From Leptospirales bacterium (GTDB lineage: Bacteria; Spirochaetota; Leptospiria; Leptospirales; Leptonemataceae), in contig JAIBBM010000044.1 of NCBI GenBank assembly GCA_019694685.1, positions 1-33,438 on the forward strand: a stretch of 33,438 nucleotides of DNA. Direction: 5' to 3'. Positions within the stretch are counted from its first letter, which is position 1, and the number at the start of each line of letters is the position of its first letter. Below are positions 24,301 to 32,600 of the stretch, piece after piece. The notes under the pieces are model-generated. The model was not told the DNA's origin and did no database searches. It saw only the letters and a program-made list of their open reading frames with translations. A program made the translations under genes and the position numbers.

Positions 24301-26594
24301 CTCAGATTCCAGGACTTCTGGATGCGAAATCTGCCCGCGAAATGGATTTGATTGGATCTCTTTCCGCAAGCGAAAAAGCAAAGGCTGAACTTCAGGCAAC
24401 AGAAACAGTCATCTCCCAGGTCCAGGGCCTCGAGGAAGCAAAGAAAAGATCGCGCGATCTGGACGCGTTTCTTTCCGCAAATCCACTGGCCGGAAAAACA
24501 GCACTTGACGCAGCCACTCTTGTGCTCGCGCAGAGCAGTCTGGTTGCAGAGGGTTCTGCAAACGCTGAGCTCAATTCATTTGCATTTGCAGCAGGAACGC
24601 GCGGTCAGCTTGCGTCTGTTAAATCCACGATTGTTTCTCTGAATGCAGATCTGGCACAGGCCATTTCGCAGAACAAATCGGCCAATGAAAAAGAAGACAT
24701 TCGTGCGAAGATCGCGCGCGCAGAAGAAGAGGCATTCAAGCTCATAGATTCACTCTTCGCACAGATCCACGGCGAGGAGACCATGCGCCGAGAAATGGTG
24801 AAGCAAGCACTCGACCCGGCAGTGGCGTCTGCCCAGGCAACGATTCTTGCAAAGAGTGTAGCGGACGCTCGCCTCTCCTACGGTGGAGAATCCGGAGAGC
24901 TGTCTGTAGTGGCAGTAGAGAAGCTGCGGACCTATCTCACCGGCATGCGCGGACGCGAGTATTCAGATCTGCTCATAGATCTGGCAGGCAAGATTAGTGC
25001 TCCTTCTTCCAAAACGTTTGATGGATATTCTGGAAGTGCATCCGCAGTCTATACTGGACTGACTTCTCAGGAAAAGGATCAGGCAGCGTGGCGTTTTGTT
25101 CGCGACTTTGTCATGACCAATCGATCTGCGTTTGAGAAGATCAACAGCGCTCCAGATTCGAACGATCCGCGCAGTGTCAACAGAAAGTGGGACGATTTGT
25201 TCCAGTCCCTTTCTGGTCTTTCTGACCAGGCTTCTGCGAAAGACGATTTTGCATCTCAAATTCCTTCCTCAAATTCCAGTGCCTGGGTGGTTTCTTACAC
25301 CGCAAGCAGGCAGGGCCTGCTTGCTCGTCTGGCTGCCGTTCTCAGCTCTGGAAATATAACAGCCAGTTATGCGGCGATGAGCGGTGCGGATCGCGAAGTT
25401 CTGTCCGCATATGGAAGTGCAGACTCACTCATGGATGCCCGGCAGCTTTCTCGCAATCTGGAGCAAATTCGCTCCACGATCTCAGTGGAGATCGCAAGTC
25501 TTCCTGCCAGTTATGAGTCTGTGTTCCGGCGCGAGAAACAGAAAGAATATTCCAATCAATTGACCGCCTCCAGTCTCACACTCGACGGACTCAGGCGCGA
25601 TCAAAGTGCAGTTCAAACAGAACTCTACGCACTGTATTCTGAGAACCTCACTGCAACCGGAAGCAGAAAGACCGACATTGAAAATAGAATCAGTGAACTC
25701 GAACAGAAAGCAAACGATCTAAATGCAAAGCTCGAACCACTGCAGGCACAGGCTCGCCATACGGCAGCTCTCTTGCGCGAAGCATCTCAAAGCGGCTCTT
25801 CTGTGGTGCCCGGGGCTACAGGTTCTTTCTACCGCGACGCAGTTCGAATCGGAATGGCGGATTATGCTAGCAGGGTCTTCGCACAATCCAGGGCGCAAAC
25901 TCCTACTGCGGCTGCGACTTCGATGGAGCTTGTGAAAGGCGCGCTGGGGATGGTGCAGACAGATGCATCCGGAACGATTCTGCGCGACAATTCGGGCAAA
26001 CCCATGGTTACAGCAGAGTTCGCAGCACTGGGCGTGGCCGCGGACGCAGATCTATCCAGAGTATTCTCCGGATCGATGAAAGGCGCAGAACTGGTCCGTT
26101 ATGCGCAAAGGCTCGACGCGTATTTGAAGAGCGGCCGGACGATTTCTCCCGAAGTGAGCACTGCGATTTCGCAGATGCAGTCGAGTTTGCGCGACGTGGC
26201 GGCCGCCAAACTCTTCATTGAGCAAAGGGATCAAACCGGCACAGATCTGCTTGCAAACGCAAATGCGATGCAGGCTCATGCACGCGCTCTTTCTGAAAAA
26301 TATCCGCAATTTGTAGCTCTCGAAACTCAAATCAGCAGTGCTCTTTCCGGATCTTCTCCTGTGTCTGCCGTTTTGGCCGTCATGGAAAAAGAAGAGAATG
26401 TGCGCCTCCTGTACCTGTTTGAGGGGTACAACGAGTCCTTTCAGGCAGACGGAGTTCTCGATGCAGACGGCCAGAAGATGGCTGATGAGCTGCGTAGATT
26501 TGCAGACGACCTGCGCGCGATTCGCCTCGCGGATCTGGGGCAGTCCGCTGTGTCACGTTATGCGGCATACGTAGAGTCCAGCGTGTCCAACTAG
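21387..26594 (+). CDS. Giant helical surface or envelope protein, upstream part (Lepto_longest-like)
   Basis: The product is 1735 residues to an in-frame TAG. A long signal peptide is present: basic SRRIRPLWK, hydrophobic core ATAVLCLVTC, likely cleavage after AELAA. The mature chain is almost wholly helical and rich in Ala, Ser, Glu, Gln and Arg, with few Cys, Gly or Pro, and is largely coiled-coil-like. A Trp-periodic helical repeat covers residues 317-404. Long helices with EEAFKLIDSLF-type heptads and many YARRYG-like turn pieces fill the rest. Length, composition and operon context resemble the giant Leptospira-restricted proteins called Lepto_longest (TIGR04388), but this is recognition by eye. 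The same frame stays open after the TAG to the window end, so the real product may exceed 4000 residues. The start has GGAG 6 nt upstream. Probable role: a surface filament, tether or adhesin, or the long stalk of a secreted toxin. Confidence 0.7.
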   Translation: MYYVGIPSRRIRPLWKATAVLCLVTCIRLSLGDAELAAQEFKKFSKEKVDPYAERASRLADVTSFKNYLELGVASLKADWEEEASDTLFKEFTAIDKSAADKAQKDSDKAVASARYDAAELEWENAAQDAIDEELGGFRAQKETVESLSISESEYEAMIAEAEKQAYANPAYDIASFDQSIAQLETDIRSRFDAKLTSDLTTARANNVSLSGKERDAFDQELTRRESDLRTEFNYNENFYIKRARNRYIAVKRQDDFSARLAADSGSAAALGDSIIQDALTDLNKNTTDALAQAQQGASTINAQSSDSEISAAGMDWQKRMEAVITVGLTAFEKTEEKLYSERLVWLEETKRSRAEGEAIWKQSHDELSRKREAWLTDVQKQIADGRTQWEQKIAEFSRSREAAEIQLRQYIAEEQSRYDASSKQLNEMVAGGGGALLEAKQAYNYYSELLEKNATPNGDPQQAALVAFYKEQRKANGDAIKKFQDVLAGAEGVLRDRMHSDSNDSGMLKDKRLFAGTLPDDVKNLSESTFKDDLTTLMGKEEFVLYRQDVEDLIRRNELFKTQTAEIESLPEFKYSASASVTDLAKLVLSLDRKYDPNKQELLEIVNRDRPNLTDADRLAAIKKDIADWFTSSKDGNVRLRRVVLDYFSGGLGGYHITGNDSDPYLMTQAEYDWELLRRQRNYLAGRMRQAAAVKEYADLAYQHEAGLEMSFVTGERATAAKAHADILEAGYLIAKGDISIDPAIRGNDAALDARIQEILSQRGVSLLAITSRVDAIDREISLLAGIAGSAPSSRDQVDALRSSITQYLAGLDAAAGSNVSSAHPLSRIQDKLAAIADLFSAGADSSTIAARWSVLVLGAQDLSQILARLKAEYDPSGLSALVGSLTTMARSRSPQEIQSDMTVTREGMAVNERALAAARSELDRAREAYRAARIDLDIISGSNASDLIRLDLTNTASALANVTNRMEKYAQIPGLLDAKSAREMDLIGSLSASEKAKAELQATETVISQVQGLEEAKKRSRDLDAFLSANPLAGKTALDAATLVLAQSSLVAEGSANAELNSFAFAAGTRGQLASVKSTIVSLNADLAQAISQNKSANEKEDIRAKIARAEEEAFKLIDSLFAQIHGEETMRREMVKQALDPAVASAQATILAKSVADARLSYGGESGELSVVAVEKLRTYLTGMRGREYSDLLIDLAGKISAPSSKTFDGYSGSASAVYTGLTSQEKDQAAWRFVRDFVMTNRSAFEKINSAPDSNDPRSVNRKWDDLFQSLSGLSDQASAKDDFASQIPSSNSSAWVVSYTASRQGLLARLAAVLSSGNITASYAAMSGADREVLSAYGSADSLMDARQLSRNLEQIRSTISVEIASLPASYESVFRREKQKEYSNQLTASSLTLDGLRRDQSAVQTELYALYSENLTATGSRKTDIENRISELEQKANDLNAKLEPLQAQARHTAALLREASQSGSSVVPGATGSFYRDAVRIGMADYASRVFAQSRAQTPTAAATSMELVKGALGMVQTDASGTILRDNSGKPMVTAEFAALGVAADADLSRVFSGSMKGAELVRYAQRLDAYLKSGRTISPEVSTAISQMQSSLRDVAAAKLFIEQRDQTGTDLLANANAMQAHARALSEKYPQFVALETQISSALSGSSPVSAVLAVMEKEENVRLLYLFEGYNESFQADGVLDADGQKMADELRRFADDLRAIRLADLGQSAVSRYAAYVESSVSN
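22335..22598 (+). repeat. 29-residue Trp/Gly helical repeat, module 1 (residues 317-404)
   Basis: Aromatic residues fall at W317, F332, W346, W361, W375 and W390, so spacings alternate 15, 14, 15, 14, 15. In every 15-residue interval a Gly sits four before the closing aromatic (VGLTAF, EGEAIW, DGRTQW). Each 14-residue interval has Leu or Phe at its midpoint. The unit is therefore [WF]-x10-G-x3-[WF]-x13. Confidence 0.8.
26592..26594 (+). other. In-frame TAG splitting the giant reading frame
   Basis: The frame opened at 21387 meets TAG here (…SSVSN-stop). The next codon begins KSGGTGFLPDRNKFMHDLVGGF and the frame then has no stop for 2281 codons to the window edge. No frameshift is involved. 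The 14 codons between the TAG and the next ATG read like ordinary linker protein. Confidence 0.85.
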
Positions 26595-26624
26595 AAATCC
26601 GGAGGGACAGGATTTCTGCCGGAT
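26594..26624 (+). promoter_or_regulatory. Hairpin and Shine-Dalgarno-like loop directly after the TAG
   Basis: GAAATCC (26594-26600, first base being the G of TAG) pairs perfectly with GGATTTC (26610-26616) around a 9-nt loop that contains GGAGGG (26601-26606). A second stem, ATCCGG (26597-26602) with CCGGAT (26619-26624), excludes the first. No T-tract follows, so it is not a terminator. It may promote readthrough or reinitiation, or be chance. Confidence 0.45.
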
Positions 26625-26636
26625 CGAAATAAATTC

Positions 26637-29600
26637 ATGCATGATCTTGTGGGAGGTTTTGATCCTTCCATAAGTGCGGTCACGGCGATGGCTCCTGCAG
26701 GCATTCGCGCCGCGCTCTGGTCTTATGTGAAAGGGCTTCCGTCTGAACAGGCAGTGTATGCAGGCGAAATTGTATCTGTACTCAGTCGTGGTGCGCTCGA
26801 TGGTGATGCACTCAAATCGGCGGTGCTCGCTCGCCTGAATGCTTCCCAGATGAATCTTTCTGAGACTCTTGCCAGATCCGGGGCTGTGGAGAAGCGAGCA
26901 GAATCTGCTCTGGACCTGCGCGTAGAGAAATCCGTGACCGACCTCATGGAACGTTATGCGCAAAGGGGAACTACGGCAAGCGCCATCTCTACTTTTGTTT
27001 CTACCATTGCAGATGCTACTGTACAGACAGACGCGGCGCGAAGTGTAGATGCGAAATTGAAATCTGATTTTGCAACAGCAGAACTCACATCCATTCGAAA
27101 TAGACTCTACCAGATCATGGCATCGGCGTCCAGTACGACGGACATGAAATCGCAGATGCAAGCGTATCTGGCAACGATCGCCAATCCGGATGCAGCAGAT
27201 GTCCAGGCGCGCACTGCAGAAGTGCAGGAACTGGAAATGCTGGATGCGATTGCTGCTTCTGATTCGAGAAGCACGTATCGGGCGTCTGATTATCCGGAAG
27301 AAATGAGAGAGTTTGTTCTGGTGCGTCAATTCAACAAAGCGCGAGAAATGTATGCGAACTATCTGAAGCTGCGCGCATCGAGCAATCCTTCCGAATCGAG
27401 TGCCGGGCTGGATCTGTCCGGGCTCATGGACGACTTCGCGCGATCCATATTGATGGAGGACGCATCTTCCTATGTTTCTTCGCATTCTGTGTCCGCATTT
27501 GCTTCTGGCGGTGACGGAAAAAGAACGATCTCTGATTACATCGCAGGGTATCTTGCATCCGCGAATACGGATGAATCCCATGCAGGAGCAGGCATAGACG
27601 ATCTACGGGAAAAAATAGCACAGGACGAATACTTGCGGCTCAAAGCGCAGAATGTTTCGACGCTGGACGAATCCAGAGAGTTAGGCGATTTTCAAACCTA
27701 CATCTGGATGGCAAAGATCCAGTCATACTACCAGGCTCACAGCGTCACTCTTACCGGTGCGACTGCTGCGGAAAAGAGAGCCAATCTTCGCGCTCAGTTT
27801 GATCTATTTCTTTCTGATCCGGCAGGAATCATAAACGGCAAGACGGCGGGGCAAAGGCTCCTTCTGGCCGCGGATAGAGACAGTCTATTTGGTCTGTCTT
27901 ATGCGATGCTGGAATCGTCCGTGCCGCTCTCTGCGTATCTGCCAGGAGACTTGCAGAATCGTGTAACGGCCGGTAAGGTGAACCAGGCATACGATAAGAC
28001 GGCTTCTGATTTTCTTCCTGCAGATCTAAAGGCAATCTCTGGCTACAGCAATCTGGACTACAGAACGATGGCTCTGGCCCTTGCACAGCCTGCTCTCATT
28101 GCTCTGGTTCTCACTGAATCGAGCGACTCTCTGGGTCAGGAGGATTTATCGCGAGTCCTTGCTTCGAGCGATCTGGATGCAGTCCTTGCTCGCGCGGGGT
28201 ATGCGAATCTTCCGGCCAGTGCTCACGATGCAGTGATCAAAGTGCTCACTGCGCGCAATCTATTTGCGAAAGGTGGTTCGAGCACCACGGACGCGGCAGT
28301 GCGCGACAGTCTGAGACGCGATCGAATTGTGAATTCTATTCTGGCCACTTCTGCTATGAAGGAAGATCAGGCGAAATTCCAGGCGGCCAATCAAAAAGAA
28401 ATTCCTGCTGTTCTTGAAAAGGTGCAAAACCTGGTGACTGGATCTTCGAGTGCTCTTCGCACTGCGGTCCACAATGCACCAGGAAGTGTGACTGCGACTC
28501 TTGCCGGACTGATGGGAGGCCAGGAGGATTCCTTTTTTGCGGCGCAGTCCAGTTCTGTGCAGGCAGAGATGCGAAGTCTGGCTACAGCGCTCTCTTCACA
28601 GCTCAGTGCTGCGGAGAAATCGTCTCTGACTGGAAACGTGGAAGGGTACAGAAGCTTCCTGGATTTGCAGTCAGCTTCTCAAATGCATGCATCCGGCATT
28701 GTGCAAAGTTTTGAATCCTACGCGGAAGGGGCCGTTCTTTCCGGTGCAAGTGCCGCGGATCGAGATGCTTTCTCTAAGAACAGAAGTGCTGTACTTACTT
28801 CTTTGCTCGCGTCCATGTTTACGAAGGCAGGGCTCACCACCAGTCTGAGTGCAACAGTTCCTCCTTCTCTGGTCAGTGCGATTGATCGCGCGGCGGCTCA
28901 GATTCCGCAGAGCTTTCTTTCTACTCTGATTGATGAGAGACCTCTTCTAGAACGTTATATGGCATTGGTACTGGAGAGCGATTCAGATCGAAATGAAATT
29001 TCAAATCTTCTTGCTCATCCTGAATTGATTTCCCCGGAGTACAGGCTTTCGATTGGTTTTGAAGCAGGGAAGGACCAGGCGATTTTGCAGAGCGATGCAA
29101 ACGGAATGCTTACGCAGCTATCTGTGGCGCTCAGCCTTCATTCTAAGATTGCAAGTGACGCAGTTTCAAAAGCGGAGGCGGACACGGATCTGGGTAAGAG
29201 GCTGGCCAGTTTTGCAAGCGCGCGTGGAACATCGTATACGAATACCAGGTTCTCGAGTCATCGCACGTTCATTGGAGCGGAGCTTACCTACCAGCAGGCA
29301 GCCTACGATCAGTATGTGAAAGACCAGGCTGCGCAGGGTCAGCCGGTCGCATCGTTTGATGTGTTTTCCGGCGGCGCGGCTCTTGCCCCGGATTCGCTTG
29401 GAAAAGCAGGACAGGTGAGTGCTCTTTTGAGTTCCGGCGACTATGAGAATTTGACGAGTGATTCTTCTGCGAGCACTCGCACGATTCAGCTGGGTCAGAC
29501 AACTGCAGATCCAACGGATGATGCGACGATTGAAGTGGCCGGTGTGCGAACAGTGGCGACGGTGGCAGAGCGCCAGGCACTGGGACTGAGCGGAGATGCT

Positions 29601-32600
29601 CTCTATCAGGAGCTCTACTACGAGAATTTAGCGAACAACTACATTGAGGCGATTTCGCGGCTGAATAGAAGTCTTGTGACTGTGTTTCGCGCAGCCGATC
29701 TGGCGGACGGCAGACAGGCAGATCCGAATGCAATCCTGGCACAGATCCAGGGCGCCTATGATGCGGATGCTGCGGGAGCAGTGTCGATTGACGGCATTGT
29801 AGCAATCAAACAACAAGCAACCGCAGCAATGGCAGATAACGGTTCGACACAGCTTTCTGCGAAAGGATCGCAGATTCGGGCAGTAGAGGAACAAACAGAA
29901 AAAGCACAATTTGAATACGCAGAAGCGGGAAGAAGGTCTGAGGCACTCAAGCAGTCTCTGGCGGTGTATCTGGAAGCGGCGGCAAAGCCTGCCCGGGATG
30001 CGTTTGATGCAGCACAGAAGAAATTTGACGATTTGACTGTGGTGGAGAGATCCCTGCGCGATCAGTATGGAGTGCAGAACAGAGAGTATGTGAATCGCCT
30101 GGACCAGATGGCGGATGCATTCAAGAAATTTCTGGCAGCAAACGAAGAAGCAGAGCTCAGACGAGGAGTCGCAGAGTACGCGAAGACTCCGTATCTCTAT
30201 CAATCTTCTACTGCGAACAATGAAGGGGACGCGACACTTCTGGAGAAGCACAAGGCGGATGCGAAAGAGGCATACGAACTGGCGCAAAGGGCGCTCGACG
30301 ACGTCCAGAGTAGAATGAAGGATGCTGCCTTTGCGGTGCAGACGCAAGACAGGCTGGAACTGTTCGCATCGATTGCAGGCAAATTGCAGGCCGGCACCAC
30401 ATTTGCGCCTTTGTCTGCGGATGATTCTGCGCGGTTGAGCGAACTGCGAGACAGACAGCTGAACAAACATGAGACATTGAGCGCGGCTGAGAAAACAGAA
30501 CTGGACGGCCTGACAGAACGCGACCTTGCAGAAAGATACGCAGACGTGTTTACGGCCAGAAGCGAACACATTCTGCATACGATGAGAGTGGTTCGCCTTC
30601 ATAAGGCGCAGGAAATCATCAAGGGAGAGATAGAGAAACGCAGAGCGATTGCAGAATCGCAGAGACAGAACTTTGAACGAGTGCTGGCGGGTGCTTTCCC
30701 TGTAAATGATTCAGGAAAGGAAGCGCGCAATGCAGTCTACCAGAGGTTAGCCGGAATTGTGGAGGCAAGTGGAGCCTTCAGTACACCCGCTCTGTATAAC
30801 GAATACAAAAGCTACTTCTGGAGCGGCCAGAGCTGGATGCAATCGTTCGGAGGAACATACGCGAATGCGTCTGTGCAGAATCTATTCCCGGTAAAAACTC
30901 CAACTGTAACGATCTCACAGCAGTTAGAAGCAGCCGCCGGAATTCTGGGTGCAGCCGCCATGCCAGTAGAAGACCAGAAGGCGATGGCACAGTATGTGGC
31001 CGCGAATGGACAGCTTCTGGACTTCGCAGGATTCTCCGGAGTATACTACGCATTCCTGCAAGCACTGGGTGTATACGATACTGCGAATTTAACGGATAAG
31101 ATCACAAAGTCAATATACATACCAGCACAGTACACTGGTTATGCGATGACGTATGCTGGATCGCAAATGATGGCTGCAGGGGCCGCACTTCTGGTGCTCG
31201 GAGCTCCTCTCATCGCACGAGGTGCAGCGATGGTCGCGGCAGGCGGGGCGATGGTTCGAACATCCACCCAGATGCTGGTGAAATCCCAGATGCAGTTGAA
31301 CTTTGCGCAGATTACAGCGCTGTCCATGCAGAAACTCGCGCTTGATTCTGCCGGTGATACCAATATCCGCAAAACGATGAAGGCGCAGGAGGAATATGAG
31401 AAGGCAGAGGCGTCTCTGGATTATTTTACAAAGATAGGGGATGTTGAAACGCTGAAACACAGATTGATTGCATTTGGATCTCTGCGCAAGGACGACGACA
31501 GTACAAAGGCGCTTTATACACTCACAGAAGAGGATCTGAAATATCTGGTGGAGAATGGCACCTCCGTCGATTCTACAGGGGCCTCCGTTACTCTCACTGC
31601 TCAGGAATCTAGCGACGCACTGGATGGTCGCAATCTCCAGAACGACAGCGAGTTCAGAGATAGCTTTGGAAGACGTTATTCGCTTACGAAACCAGAGATT
31701 ACAAGCCCACCGGGAGCTCTGAGCGGTGGATTGTATCGCGCTCAGGACGGAACGCAGTACGTACGCGTGAGACGTGTAAACGATGCAGGTGCGGAATACT
31801 TCGCATACGCGAAACTGGAATCCGGTACGGGCACACAGAAGACATACGATGCTGGAAGAGTTCTGGATGCACTGACCACACAGGGAGATCAACTCCGTGC
31901 TGAACGCAAAGCTGCCTACATTGCAGCAGAGGACGCGGCAGGTTCGCAGTCCGGAGACGACACATTCGCATTACGCGAAAGAGATGCCACATACGACATG
32001 CTCTTCCAGGCAGCCACGGGAGATGCGGCAGGTGGGAGAGAGTATTCAGGGTACAGGATCACGTACGCGGATGTGGCAGAGAATGCGGATCTGGTGTACA
32101 GAGATCAACTCAATCAGAGACTGAATATCCAGTTACAGGACTGGGACATTCGCGCACAGCAGTTGAACGATCAGAAAGCAGACTGGGAAGACAGAGTTAG
32201 TACGATCATTTCTCGCGGAAAGGATTCCTGGAATCTTGCAGAAAACCGTTTCGCAGCAGAGCAGAGGAAATGGGAAGCAGATCAGAAGAGGTCTGAGGAA
32301 GAAGGCAAGAAACACTGGGACGAGAAAACTAAAGAAATACTCGCGAAGAAGCTGGCTTTTGAAGAAGAGATGGCAGTGAAGAAGGCGCAGGCGGATGCGA
32401 ACACAAACCTGTCTTCTATCATAGACACACTGAACGCTGAGATAGCCCAGTTCAGCCAGAATACGGGAATCAAAAAAGACTCCATCAACAAGGCAGAAGT
32501 ACTCGCACGAATTGTAGACGAGATCAAATCTTCTGTTCCCACAGGAGCAAACAAACTCGCAGAGCTAAATTCAGAAGTATCTAAGTTCAATACAAGGCTG

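Noticed and set aside
26592..26594. Pyrrolysine or a reassigned TAG codon
   Set aside because: Only one TAG lies inside a likely gene and another TAG serves as a normal stop at 21397-21399; nothing else in the window supports recoding.
21387..26636. A frameshift as the cause of the split giant gene
   Set aside because: The frame before and after the TAG is the same; only a stop codon separates them.
26553..27581. A 342-residue minus-strand frame opposite the giant gene
   Set aside because: Its translation is rich in Arg, Cys, His and Ser, typical of antisense to a helical Ala/Ser/Glu-rich gene, and it has no recognisable domain.
29628..30602. A 324-residue minus-strand frame opposite the giant gene
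   Set aside because: Cys- and Arg-rich antisense composition; the plus strand here is an uninterrupted part of the giant coding frame.
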